Positions 32,360 through 42,872 of a stretch of DNA of 64,000 nt are shown here, piece by piece (the stretch's first letter is position 1; each line of letters opens with the position of its first letter). The stretch comes from Rhizodiscina lignyota. Its lineage: Eukaryota; Ascomycota; Dothideomycetes; Aulographales; Rhizodiscinaceae. Under the pieces are notes generated by a model, which did no database searches, had not been told where the DNA came from, and worked only from the letters and a program-made list of their open reading frames with translations. The translations under genes and the position numbers were made by a program. The stretch covers positions 744,001 through 808,000 of the forward strand of contig ML978128.1 in assembly GCA_010015805.1 (NCBI GenBank), in the 5' to 3' direction.

Positions 32360-35300
32360 TCAGGAAGGGCCGAATTCCACCATCTCAATTTCCCCTTTGT
32401 CAGTGCAGGTGACTAGGCTGATAATATCATTGACCTCTGTGACCGTCATGGCTACCGGCGAGTTCTGCTTCGGCCTAGTTTTCAAGCTGTGAAGTACTTC
32501 AGCAGACATTGCTGTCTTGCCTATGCCATGACTAGTTCCGTATGTGATGTTGTATTCTTTTAGTTTTGGATGACGTCCAACGCTGTCCAGCTCTAATGTA
32601 ATGAGTGAGTGATCGTTGAACATGCAGGCAGTGAGGACCCGCGTTATCGTCTTGGAAGCAGCTTGTCTCTCCTCCTTCAAGCGAAGCCTCGAAGGGAAGA
32701 AACGATCGGAAGGCGCTTCAATGATAGCGCCAAGCTGAGTGTTGTATGGGAAAATGCGGGCTCCTGGATCACCTCCGATCTTCTAAGAGAACAGTTAGAG
32801 AGGTAATTCATCGTTGTACTTGAGTAACGCTTTACCGCATAACTCTGCTTCATAACTGGATTTTGCGATAAAGTAGTGCCACTTTCGATACGCCACACCA
32901 GTAGTTCATCATTTCCTTGGCCGAAACTCCACGCATATAGTAGGTCTCCCGCGTCATTGAATGCGGCCGACGCAAACGATCGGTTCGGTCTGAGAGAAAG
33001 GCGTTCCTGGTAACCCTCGGAAAACCGTCTGTTTAATTAGCTATTGCTTGTATTTCAGGCCAATGATCTTACTCAACGTGCGTGAAGAGGATAACGTCGT
33101 CGCAGACAAATGCAACAGCGCCTTGCGGTGACAACCCAAAATGTTGAAGAGATGCTATCTGCTCGTGTTCAGGGCCGGAAAATGAGTGTCCTAGATCGAC
33201 ACGGCAAAACATGATCTGGGGGATGATCAGTCTCGATAATTGATGCGTAATCGATCTGCGCAGTTGCGGTTACTGTACCTGCTTCTTCCCTTTGAGTCTA
33301 CCTCTAATGACCAAAAAGGGGCCAGCCATGGCGATATGCTCCCATTTACAGTCTTTTCGCAGTTCTATCGGCGGTCGGAGCTCGCTGGCTCGTTTTCCGA
33401 CTCGATCGAGTGAGAAACGGTATACAACATTATTCACCAAGCACGCTATCCACGACTCGCTCATAAAGATGTCAGTTGCAGTTCCGACTTTCGAAAGCTC
33501 GATAAGCTGTCCCCTTCTCTCAACCTCCAGAGAGAAGGTGCACGAACCGCGGTTGGGGAACGGCTTGCCTCCAATAGGTTGAATTCCATGTGCCGACGGC
33601 GGCATGTTGAGAGTCGAAAGCGACAGTCGCGAAGGCTGAGGTGAACTAGTCAGTGATGTGACAGCGGCATTAATGGATGTTGTCCCCGAAGTGGGCGAAG
33701 CTGACGGTGATTTTTGCCGTGAAATAGGGATCTGTAAAGGGGTTGGCCCTTGGAAGATCGTTTCCTCACTCAAAGTATCTATCCGCTTTATTGTAGGTGC
33801 GCTAGGTGCGCTATTATAGGTCCGACAATCGGAGTTAATTGACGGCACCTGCGTTTCCGAGGTCGAACGTGAGGGAGGACTACCTCCCGCTAAATGGGGA
33901 GCACGTCCAGGATGAAGACCACCTTCGGTGAACGACCTGCAAACACAGCCAGTCACAGAATGGTGCCCAAGAAAATGCTGGCGGATATGGAATGTCATCT
34001 CCATCGCCTGTTTCCCCGTTGGTCGAGTTGCAGTGTCTGGGTCTAGCATTCTCAAGATTCCATCAACACCGGAGGTCATCCAGGAACTATCATGTGAGTA
34101 TCGAACAGGTATTCCAGCCAGCCATGTTATTATCCAAGGCCGAATCTCGTACTCGGACCTTGCGTCCGGAGCAGCCAGATTGCGAGATACCTTTCGGCGA
34201 TAAAAGGAGTCAGTGCCAATATGGCCCTTTCGAACATTTCGAAATTCATTGACAAGGGTATGTCTGCCGAGGGCAAACAGCAGCACTTCGCTGAAGAGAC
34301 ATCCAAATGACCACACATCGCTCCGGCGCCCAACAGTTTTCTGGTTATCGCATACTTCTGGTGCTGTATACGATCCTTCCACACGCTTCGGTCGAGTCTT
34401 GAGTGTCAGTTGGTTGAAGTAGTCCAGTGGCGAGACGAATTTGGTATCTTGCTGCTTCGATTGCTCCCGAAAAACAGAAATCCCGAAGTCCGATAGCTTC
34501 CAGTGACCGACTGGCGTTTGAGAGTCTGTGGGGCCTTCAATGAGCACATTTGCTGGCTTGAGGTCCATGTGAGCGCAATACAGTGGCTCAGGGCTAGTAG
34601 AAACCGTGATGGTTTCATGGAGCCATCGTAAAGCGTCAGCAAGTGACCAACATTGTCTGAGAAGATGGTCGGTGACGCGAACGGAGTTGCTCTTGCACGA
34701 ATCAGTGAGTTCTGGGAACTTGTCAGGGAACATATAGACCCTTTTGTTTTCGTCGCTGATGCCACAACGCAAGAAAATCCCCAGATCCAGGTGCTCGGCG
34801 AACGGTAAAAGGATGTAGTGGACTTGGTTATGGGTAATTGTGGCGAAATGGAGCATGATGTGATCATGCCTTGTGAGACTCTCCTTTAGCATCTCAACAT
34901 TTTGGACTTCTTTGTCGAATTCGTCCTTGATCTTGATCCGCTTGCACGCTACGAGATTAGGCTGTGGGCAATTAGTAGGTCTCGACGACGAGAACGAGTT
35001 TACTCACACCCTCGCTAAACCCGATTCTCTTACTTTTGAGGTATCCTCGGGGGATCCTTACTTCATCCACTTTGCCATAGCCGCCCACTCCAATGTTCTT
35101 CTTTATACTCTCGAAGGGGAGCCTTCTGCGCGAGTCCACCTTATGTGTTTCCGGCGTTGCATACTCTTCAATAACGTAGGGTATGAACATATATTGCTGC
35201 TCGATGAACTGGTCTCTTTTTTGTGGGGTCAGAAAGTCTAGTCGATCGTGTTCTTCGATTGGCAAGTCGGCGTCCGTCAGCACAGGGCCCGAGCTGTTCG

Positions 35301-35697
35301 AAGGGTACATATTCCTGTGGAAGTCTCGTAGGCAGTCTCTTGCATCGACGACAACCAGAATGGAAAGTATCTTTTTCATGAAACTCCGTATGACATCCAC
35401 TTCCTGGTCGGCCCAGCCAGAGCCGATCACGCGAGCCACATTGCGTGGGTCTCCCCAAATTCTGTTCAGATCGTCTTGAACGATGAATGGCTTGCAATAC
35501 TTGTTGTTCGGGTCTTTCTTTGCGTCAAGCAGCTGTTTGTAGATAAGTTCAATGCCATCGCCCCGTTGCTGATTGCTCTGGGAATATGGAGGCGTTGGCG
35601 AGTCGTGGGTAGTTACGCGTGGAGTGTTTCCAAAGCTCCCATAGAACCCAGAAACAGCTCCCGGCCAATTCATTATCGAATCGTTTGGTCCAGCCAT
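32360..35697 (-). CDS. Serine/threonine kinase with C-terminal propeller-like region (1043 aa)
   Basis: Five exons (35008-35697, 33279-34961, 33073-33215, 32836-33028, 32360-32782). Residues 1-200 form an N-terminal domain I do not recognise. The kinase domain has a glycine loop IGVGGYGKV near 202-210, LVACKR with Lys237, HMDLKPANVL at 361-370 (HMD in place of HRD but keeping the catalytic Asp), DFG at 388-390 and APE at 430-432, so an active enzyme is likely. The tail includes a Ser/Pro/Thr-rich linker, then a WD-like or propeller-like part: SWIACLVNNVVYRFSLD, VAFVCDDVILFTHV, GDLLYAWSFGQGNDELLVWRIE and later blocks. It converges on the CorA-like gene. Substrate and pathway unknown. Confidence 0.85.
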
Positions 35698-36622
35698 AGC
35701 TTGCTATGAACGTTCCAAAAGGGACAATGGCTATTTATAATTCGAGATATTGCTAGTGTAAGAAGGAATTCGAAGAGGACAGAAGGGAATGCCATGGAGC
35801 CCTCAGAGGATCTGTTCCAAGCGCTGAAGTCAGGCACGGCTAGCCTTGCAGAATGCGGCTGCTGAGGCCGCCGAATTGGTGAGGTTCTCTTTCGGAGGTA
35901 TCTCACGACAGAGCGGACAGGTTCTTTCTCAGACAATAAGGGAGACTCAAAGACAATGGGAAAAGCGAAAGACACGAAGACCTGAGGCAAAGAATTGGAA
36001 TTGTAATCGCGACAGGGAACAGCCTGATGAGCTGGTTACGATGCAGACTCTGCCCCTCCACCACAAGGCTACCATCTCACAAAATGGGTGAGCTCGCTTG
36101 GCGTAGTTTCCGAGAGAGCGGCCGGTGGCGCATATCGAATGCGTGTTGCGGCATCGAGCTGGCCAAGCACACGCCGTGCCCACCCCTCATCTTGTTCTTC
36201 GACCGGTGGACCGGGACGAGCGACTGTATTGCCCCTTAGGAGTGCCGGTGAAGTTCGCAGAGGGGTGGGAGAGGTACGAAGTACACTTGGGCTGGACATG
36301 CCATATTCAATGTTGTCTGGTGCTAACACTGCTGACGTAAGTGACTTCTGCATGCACCCAGAAGCTCTAAATTGTCCTGGAAACTTCAGAATGCCTTTGC
36401 AGATCACGGTTTTGCAAAATGACTACTGGACGACATATAAATGGCAATAGGATATGATTATTAAAATTAGCCTAGCGGTCTCGCATCTATTGGAACTGCC
36501 ATAACATCCACACTTTTGGAAGCTGGATTCTGTCCCGCCAGCGGTCCGTCAAAGCGCCTTGCGAAGGAAAGAGACAAATATAATCGCTTGCTTCTCGAAA
36601 TGCTGCTAACCTATACCCACGA
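35698..36622. other. Spacer, kinase / ERG6
   Basis: Overlapping ORFs at 35846-36450 on both strands carry no recognisable domain and contain no consistent splice structure. Treated as non-coding. Confidence 0.45.
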
Positions 36623-37894
36623 TTACGCCTTATGTTGAAGAGGCTTCCTCGCGACCATGAGGTACATGGGTGTGAACAGTTTCTTCTCACCACCAGCAAC
36701 TAGCGCATCCGCTGCGAGCGCCAGACTGTCGGCAGTCTTTTGCGTACCACCCGGAGCGATGCCGACCTTCTCCAGCAGGCCAACGAACGCATGCACCGTG
36801 CTCCTTCCCATCTTCGTCAATCTTACAATGGTGAAAAGATCGAAGATGCTCTGCATGTATTTGAAGTTCCCGGACAATGGCCAGTACCACGGCATTGAGT
36901 CGTCCCTATCGGCCAGATCTTCCTTGAACTCCAGCTCGAAGCCAGCAGCCTCGACAGCCTTGAGCGCGACTTCAATCTTCTCCATGTTCGAGATGCCGTT
37001 GCCCTGCTCGATACCAAGTCGAATCTCGCGGTGCTGCGGGTTGGTGTTGTCATACGCGTCGGTCATGAGCCACTCGTAGACGCCAAAGACACCACCAGGT
37101 TTCAGGACGCGGAAGATTTCAGAGTAGATGCCCTCCAGGGATGGAGCGTGCACGGTCGCCTCAATCGCATAGACCATGTCAAAGGAGTTGTCGGGGAAGG
37201 ACATTTGCATGAAGTCGCTCTTCACGAACTTCAGCTTGTCTGACAGGCCTTCCTTCGCCGTGTACCTCGTCGCGCGCTCAATTTGATAGTCGTTGTTGTT
37301 CAGACCAATGACATTGGCGCCAGTGAACTTGACGATCTCACGCGCTGGTCCACCGACACCGCAGCCAACATCCAAGACTCTCATATCTTCCTTCATGCCC
37401 ATGCAGTGTGCAAGGTAGTGTTCGTGACGGGCGATCGCTTGTCTGAAGGGTTCGCCGTATGCGAAGCGGCAGAAGTGGAAGGAGGAGCCCCAGCCGTACT
37501 CGTAGAGGTCGGTGGCGAGGTTGTAGTAGCTGTAAAGAGCTTGTTAGAAGTTGCCATGTAACAACTGGATCATAGTTATACATACTGTCGAGTCAATGTC
37601 GCGTACTCTGCTCTCCTGGACTACAATTCACAAACGTTAGGTGGCTTCTCCCTAAACTCAAATATTGAAACGCACGGCTCGATCAGCGTCAGTTTCGTCT
37701 GCAGCACGCTTCTCGTCCCAATGCTTGAAGTAGCTCTCAACTGCTGCAGCATGGGCCTCTTTGTCCTTTGAGAACATGGCACCGAAGCCTCCCTGCGCGT
37801 TGGCAGACTTGCCATGCAGCGCCTTGTTGAACGCCGCGTCGCGGGCGTGGTCTTCTTGTTCCAAAGCAATTGGCGACATTTTGATGGAATCCAA
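36623..37894 (-). CDS. ERG6: Sterol 24-C-methyltransferase
   Basis: Ergosterol pathway enzyme that transfers methyl from SAM to C-24 of zymosterol, on ER and lipid droplets. Residues include SYFKHWDEKR, YYNLATDLYEYGWGSSFHF, the SAM-binding LDVGCGVGGP, IGLNNNDYQI, EATVHAP and the C-terminal sterol-methyltransferase part ending with LMVARKPL. Exons: 37676-37894, 37586-37620 (35 nt) and 36623-37529; 386 aa from 37894, or 381 aa from the in-frame ATG at 37879. Both starts are plausible. Confidence 0.97.
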
Positions 37895-38254
37895 CTGTTG
37901 GATTGGCTTGAATGGGGTGAAGAGGAGCTTATAAGGCCAGAGGAGGTGATGGGCTACGTGTAGGTATCAAAGGAGCATGGGACGACTTCGTGTGGCGGTG
38001 TAAATTTCCAGGGAGCCTTTGCGAATGCGATTCTTCGGAATGCGCCGAGTGCGAATCAAGCCCTACAGCACGCATGCGCTGGTAGTCCTGCTGGGATCTC
38101 TGGTGGACCGTGGTGGCAATAAGGTGGATTGCGAGTCGTTAGGGGCGATGTGCACGGACCCTGATCACGTGAAGGGCTATCCACGCATGCGCTCCCGCAG
38201 GAACACACGAGACGGACGCTGCAATCCTGGCAAAAGCGTGCAGCCGTAAGCACC
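37895..38254. other. ERG6 upstream region
   Basis: Likely the ERG6 promoter. ORFs at 38019-38253 on both strands have no recognisable content. Confidence 0.5.
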
Positions 38255-38617
38255 TTAGAAACTTAAATCGCAACCATCAAAATTCTGTGGGGCATGGGGT
38301 ACGTACGGCTGCGAATAACTCTCCGTGCTTTTTCCTATTGCAGGGATGGACTTCTGTCTCAGGCAACACAATTGCTGTCCCCAACGAAGGTTGAATGGCA
38401 AGCGGCAATGCCAAATTTTGCTCTTCGACATAGGCGGGAGCATATTTTTGACTGTCGTTTGGACGCGTTCTACGTCCAATACTATGCCAAATGCCTGTGC
38501 TCCTGCAGAGAGGTGAGTGTCCAGATATTTGAGCACTCGGTCAGCGACTTGGTTCAGCGTTGGTATAGACGTGATGATGTCGAAGCAATCGCCGATCTCC
38601 ATTGATGCGGAACTCAA
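38255..38617 (-). CDS. Unrecognised ORF, duplicated fragment copy 1
   Basis: A 120-codon frame opening with TTG at 38617, overlapping the stop of the ORF upstream; the first ATG is at 38602. The product includes DCFDIITSIPTLNQVADRVLKYLDTHLS and NMLPPMSKSKIWHC. A similar stretch occurs at 39499-39608. It may be an exon of a longer gene with the ORF at 38614-39126, but no splice pair joins the frames convincingly. Function unknown. Confidence 0.4.
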   Translation of the reverse strand: MSSASMEIGDCFDIITSIPTLNQVADRVLKYLDTHLSAGAQAFGIVLDVERVQTTVKNMLPPMSKSKIWHCRLPFNLRWGQQLCCLRQKSIPAIGKSTESYSQPYVPHAPQNFDGCDLSF

Positions 38618-39126
38618 ATGGATCCGCAGACCAAGAAGCCACCCCCACCATAGGGATGGTTTATTACGGATCCCGGAACAAAGAAGGTGAGGTCTTCAAG
38701 ATCCTCATGTCGGAGTTGGACGACGCGGTCAGGTAGTGGCCCCGACGCGACAAATAGCCCATATGGCAAATATATGTGAGTATATGTTTTCACATCGCGT
38801 GTCGTCAGTAACACGAACTGATCTATAAGCCTGTGGCTTATGGGGGTCAGACAAAAGTCCGAAGAATGGACTCTGGTAGAGTAGCCGCCAACTATGACGG
38901 TCTTAGTACTGTCGATCGTCGGTCCGATCATCAATTGGCACGCGAGCCTCAGGAGTGCAGTAGGATTGCGGGCAGACGCCCGCTGCTCGAGTTGTACTTG
39001 AGCGAAGATGCCACCGTCGATGATACCGCCATTTCGTGCTAACGATCTGACTCTACGACCAATGAGATAATTCCAGTTATCTCTGAATGGTCTCTCTTTC
39101 AGCTCGACGGATGAGAGAGTTGCCAT
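38614..39126 (-). CDS. Unrecognised ORF (170 aa)
   Basis: ATG-initiated ORF (MATLSSVELKERPFRDNWN) of 170 aa, without signal peptide or clear membrane segment. It contains VIVGGYSTRV and LLTTRDVKTYTHIYLPYGLF. It abuts the downstream ORF in another frame, so the two could be parts of one gene with a missed intron or a disrupted gene. No family recognised. Confidence 0.4.
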   Translation of the reverse strand: MATLSSVELKERPFRDNWNYLIGRRVRSLARNGGIIDGGIFAQVQLEQRASARNPTALLRLACQLMIGPTIDSTKTVIVGGYSTRVHSSDFCLTPISHRLIDQFVLLTTRDVKTYTHIYLPYGLFVASGPLPDRVVQLRHEDLEDLTFFVPGSVINHPYGGGGFLVCGSI

Positions 39127-39839
39127 GGAATCGTCTGCTCAACAGCAAGACGAGCTTTGCACACAATTAAAACATGGAGCGTGGTAATCACACTACTAAT
39201 ATTAAAAATATATCCGAGTTAACTAAGATAAGTCATAATCAAACTTACACGTTTGCAGTCCCGTGAACATGGTTCTCCTTCAGAACCGGCGTAAATGGTG
39301 GCACTCTCGTCGGTGGTCGGATTGGTGGAGATATACTAGTTAAATTTGTTTAGATCGAGCTTTTAACGACGCGACAGCGCTTCTACGCGAATTAGTAGAC
39401 TATTACTAATAAGGTCTAGTCTTACATTACCATTGAACGCCCATTTGACAGCATCATCGGGGTTATCTCGTACAGTCTCGGGACAAAGACGTGAATTTGC
39501 CTATTGCAGAAACGCACTTCTGCTCCACTCGCGGAAGACCTCGATGAAGGTTGAAAGGCAACGACATGATCGATTTTTGCTCTTCAACATGGGCGATAGC
39601 ATCCCTGGAAGTTCAACTCAACACAGTTCGAAGAGTATTAGTATGGATGTACCACTTTATTCAACATAGGTTTTTCTTAATTAAAAAGACTATGCGTCTC
39701 AGCACTTCGAAACTATAACTCGTCAAGTCTCGTTCTATTAAGATCCATCCAAGTAAAATGGTCTATGGGTATCATTGCATTCACATAATTGTACACTCCA
39801 ATTTCCTCACATAGTTCCACGCGCCCGACGCAGACTGTT
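39127..39839. other. Spacer with duplicated fragment copy 2
   Basis: AT-rich stretch without a supported gene. At 39499-39608 lies a diverged copy of 38333-38455, with stops in the equivalent reading frame. Confidence 0.55.
39499..39608 (-). pseudogene. Degenerate copy of the 38.3-38.5 kb ORF fragment
   Basis: Shares CCTATTGCAG, CTTCTG, CGAAGGTTGAA-like, GGCAA, CGACAT and TTTTTGCTCTTC words in order with 38333-38455. In the minus-strand frame LPFN is retained as LPFNL and AIGK is retained, but a frame change and stops interrupt the rest. Looks like a tandem duplication that has decayed. Confidence 0.5.
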
Positions 39840-40949
39840 CTATTCGTCTCCCACAACCTTTGCATGCCGGAATGTCTTGATGCCCACCCAAGCGACAATC
39901 ACCCATACCCAAGACATTACCGCCGTCAAAATTATCAATGCGGGATAGTATCCAACAATTGGAAGAGTTGGATCATCCTCAAGGTCCGGAGGTGCACGCG
40001 GGGTCTCTCCTACATCCCAAGCCCAGCTCCAGACACCCAAGCAACTGCCCATCCCGACGACGAAGACTATCCATGTGACCGCAAGGACAACCCAGCCCCA
40101 ACGTTCTGTTTCAGTGTAGTCCCACTCTGATGGTTGTAGTGGTTCAGGACTGGCACGAGTGAGTGGAGACGGTTTGACCGTGCTGCGACGGCGAAGGAGA
40201 GACGAGGTATTCGCAGCCGGACTCTGGAAGAACGATTGCGAGGGAGGTGGATGCAGGTTGGTGCTTGTAGGGCGTGAAAAGGTAAGGCCCTCATCATCAT
40301 CGGTTGTAGATGCATATGGCCCGCTCGTTGGACTTATAATAGGTGATGGTTCTGTATTCTGAGGCTCATTCTGCTTAGATACTGCCGAGTCGGTATCGAG
40401 AGCTAGCTTCTGTGCCTTCTGTGCTTCTAAGAGACTCCAGCCCTGTCCGAACTGCTCCTTCGTCGGCGTCGGATCATTATCAACTTCATGATGTTCAGCT
40501 TCTTGATGCTGGGCAGCTGAATGATTCGCAGGATTCTGTGTGAAATATCCAGTGGGTTGTGTCGGCACAAACGTTGCTTGTTCGAGTACTGAGCTTCTCT
40601 TCTCTCGCGTCCCCATTATCGCCGTCTTCCTCAGCGAGCCCCTCCTCTTTCTCGTCTTCTGCTGCCGTACCATTGCTGCCATTGCACCGCGCATCCTTGG
40701 TGCAGCATCTTGAGAGACATCTTTAGTTTCTTCTGGCTCCTCCTTCTCTTCAACTTTCGGCGATAGCATTGGAAGAGGCAATGCTTCAAAGGACGGTCGA
40801 AGAAAAGGCAGCCGACCGAGGATGCTGCCGGATAAGCTGCGCTTATGTCCCCCATGACTGCTAGCTACCATTTTCGGTCGCGCCGGCGCCGTTGCGTCAT
40901 TGAGGGTGCTTCCCGCTCCATTCTGCGCGATTCTTGCTTCATGCTGCAT
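39840..40949 (-). CDS. Conserved fungal membrane protein, two C-terminal TM helices
   Basis: About 369 aa from the first in-frame ATG at 40949; the frame is open to 41063 (GTG), so an additional 5' exon is possible. The N-terminal ~270 residues are Pro/Ser/Thr/Gln-rich and likely disordered, with KRSLSGSILGRLPFLRPS and a basic KTRKRRGSLRK patch. Two membrane helices follow: WGWVVLAVTWIVFVVGMGSC with WSWAWDVGETP behind it, and a second near YYPALIILTAVMSWVWVIVAW. I recall this TM pair as strongly conserved in Pezizomycotina, with function unknown to me. It is divergent from ZRG17. Confidence 0.8.
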   Translation of the reverse strand: MQHEARIAQNGAGSTLNDATAPARPKMVASSHGGHKRSLSGSILGRLPFLRPSFEALPLPMLSPKVEEKEEPEETKDVSQDAAPRMRGAMAAMVRQQKTRKRRGSLRKTAIMGTREKRSSVLEQATFVPTQPTGYFTQNPANHSAAQHQEAEHHEVDNDPTPTKEQFGQGWSLLEAQKAQKLALDTDSAVSKQNEPQNTEPSPIISPTSGPYASTTDDDEGLTFSRPTSTNLHPPPSQSFFQSPAANTSSLLRRRSTVKPSPLTRASPEPLQPSEWDYTETERWGWVVLAVTWIVFVVGMGSCLGVWSWAWDVGETPRAPPDLEDDPTLPIVGYYPALIILTAVMSWVWVIVAWVGIKTFRHAKVVGDE

Positions 40950-41291
40950 GTCGTGGTGAGATGGAGCTAATTGGTGCGATATAGACACGGGTTGCTGTGG
41001 TAGGTGGGTCTGAAGGAGCTCCAAGCACACATCGAGGATCGAGATTGAATCATGACGCGCCACATTTACACGACAGGGGTCCTCCGCACGTGCCAGCGCG
41101 CCACTTCCGAAGATCTAGCGGCGCACCGCGCCTAGCGCGTCATTGGCTGACATCTTGAGGAATATCAGAGGAACTTGGAAGGAGGCTCACCTCAGAACAA
41201 CACTACATCCTCAATTATAACTCATAGAAACTGTCGCATGAGACAGTCTTGAAGTCATTCAGATGCGCGATAACCTTATACGATATCGAAT

Positions 41292-42872
41292 ATGGCGTCA
41301 GAGATGCCAATTCGCGTTGACCGCGGGACTCCCACCCCTCCCCCTGAAGATGAGAATCAGACCGTAAATTCGGCGACAGAGGGCACTGGAGTCCACATCT
41401 TCAACTCCGATACATTGTCACCACTCTCAGCAAATTTCCCAGGCAAAGTTCAATATGCCAGCTTTGGGTCGATGTCGCCGCCAAAGGCTTCACCCGCAAT
41501 GCCTTCCAGCGCCGCTAGCAGCCTCTCGCCGTACAGCCCAATGTTCAGCGAAAATGGCAGTGATACAGCGGCGAGTTCGGAGAACAAGAACCCATTCAAC
41601 TTCAAGCCGGTTCCGTACTCACCCGGGGGCCCGGTGCAGACGAAGGCTGTAAGACTACTAAGACTCGACGTCCGTCTCTCAGAGACCCGGGAATTGATAT
41701 CACTAATTTTATAATACTAGGATCTTGGACGACGCCGTGGGCACAAATACAAGCACAGCAGTGTCTCGCACCAAATATTCCTCGAACCCGAGCCGAAAAC
41801 TCCTCTGTCCCTCCCGACCTCCTTGCCAATACCCACATTCAAAGAGTTCAGGACAAGCATGTCAGGAGATCAAAAGCTCCGTATGCTCTGGTGCTTCTGC
41901 CATCTTCTGATATCCGGTTATGTGCAATGGAGCGGGCACGGCTCCCTTGCCATGACCGCGCTCTCACATCTTCTCTTCTTCGACGCAATCGGCGCATTTC
42001 TCTGCGTCGCAGTAGACATCGGAGGCAACTTTGAGGTATGGAAGCGCAGCAGCATCCGCTATCCATTTGGCCTCGAGCGGGCTGAAGTTCTCGCTGGACT
42101 CGCCATGTCAATTGGCGTTCTGTTCATGGGCCTGGACTTAATATCGCACAACCTCCAGCATTCGCTTGAGAATGTGGGCGGTCACGAACCACACCATCAC
42201 ACAGCGAATCCATATCACGAGCGCGTGCCGTCCGGATCTGTGGATTTTGCGGCACTTGCTGCAATTGGAGCGACATTGGTCTCCGCATCTGTACTGAAGA
42301 ACCATGAGCGGATGGGCCGGGCGCTGCGGTTCAACCTTCCGTTGCCCTCTCTTCTGTCTAATCCGACACATCTGCTCACCTTGTCCTGCTCCACTTTGAT
42401 GCTGCTTCTCCCTTTATTTAGCTTCAAGCTGTACAAATCCGTCGATGCTGGACTCTCTGTTTTGATCGCTGCTTTAATGTTTGCACTTGGCGCGCGACTG
42501 TGCTACGCGCTTGGAAGAATGCTGCTGATGAGTTACCCCGGCGCTCCCGGTGGAGCGGGCGACGTCGTTGCAAAAATTGAGGAAGATGGAGCAGTAAGCA
42601 GTGTCGACGAGGCGAGGTTCTGGCAAGTACATTATGGGCTTTGCATGGCGAATTTGAAGATCACGCTAAGAGACATGGGCGAGAGGAACGAGGACGAAAT
42701 CAACAAGTTAAGGGCCAAGATTGGTAATATGGTGAGGAACCGTCTGGGAGGAGGATATGGTGGAGGGAGGGGTGGTGTGAAGTGGGAAGTTAGCACGCAG
42801 ATTTCTTTTGATGGGGGAGGGCATGGGCATAGTCATGCGCGTACGCATGTGCATCCTCACACGCATGCGTGA
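41292..42872 (+). CDS. ZRG17: Zrg17-like cation diffusion facilitator (zinc transporter subunit)
   Basis: CDF family membrane protein; Zrg17 in yeasts pairs with Msc2/Cis4 to bring zinc into the ER and secretory pathway. Exons 41292-41648 and 41721-42872 give 502 aa. The disordered N-terminus leads to RRGHKYKHSSVSHQ, followed by six or so membrane segments (e.g. LWCFCHLLISGYVQW, LLTLSCSTLMLLLPLFSF, AGLSVLIAALMFALGARLCYALGRMLL) and a cytosolic domain. The RYPFGLERAEVLAGL block is a CDF hallmark. The usual HxxxD zinc site is not evident in helix 2 (FFDAIGAFLCV), consistent with a regulatory subunit. The C-terminus is His-rich (HGHSHARTHVHPHTHA). Confidence 0.88.

Noticed and set aside
38255-39126. 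Joining the two ORFs at 38.3-39.1 kb as one spliced gene
   Set aside because: The obvious donor/acceptor pair (GTAATAA...TTTGAG) leads to the wrong frame, so no single gene model could be supported.
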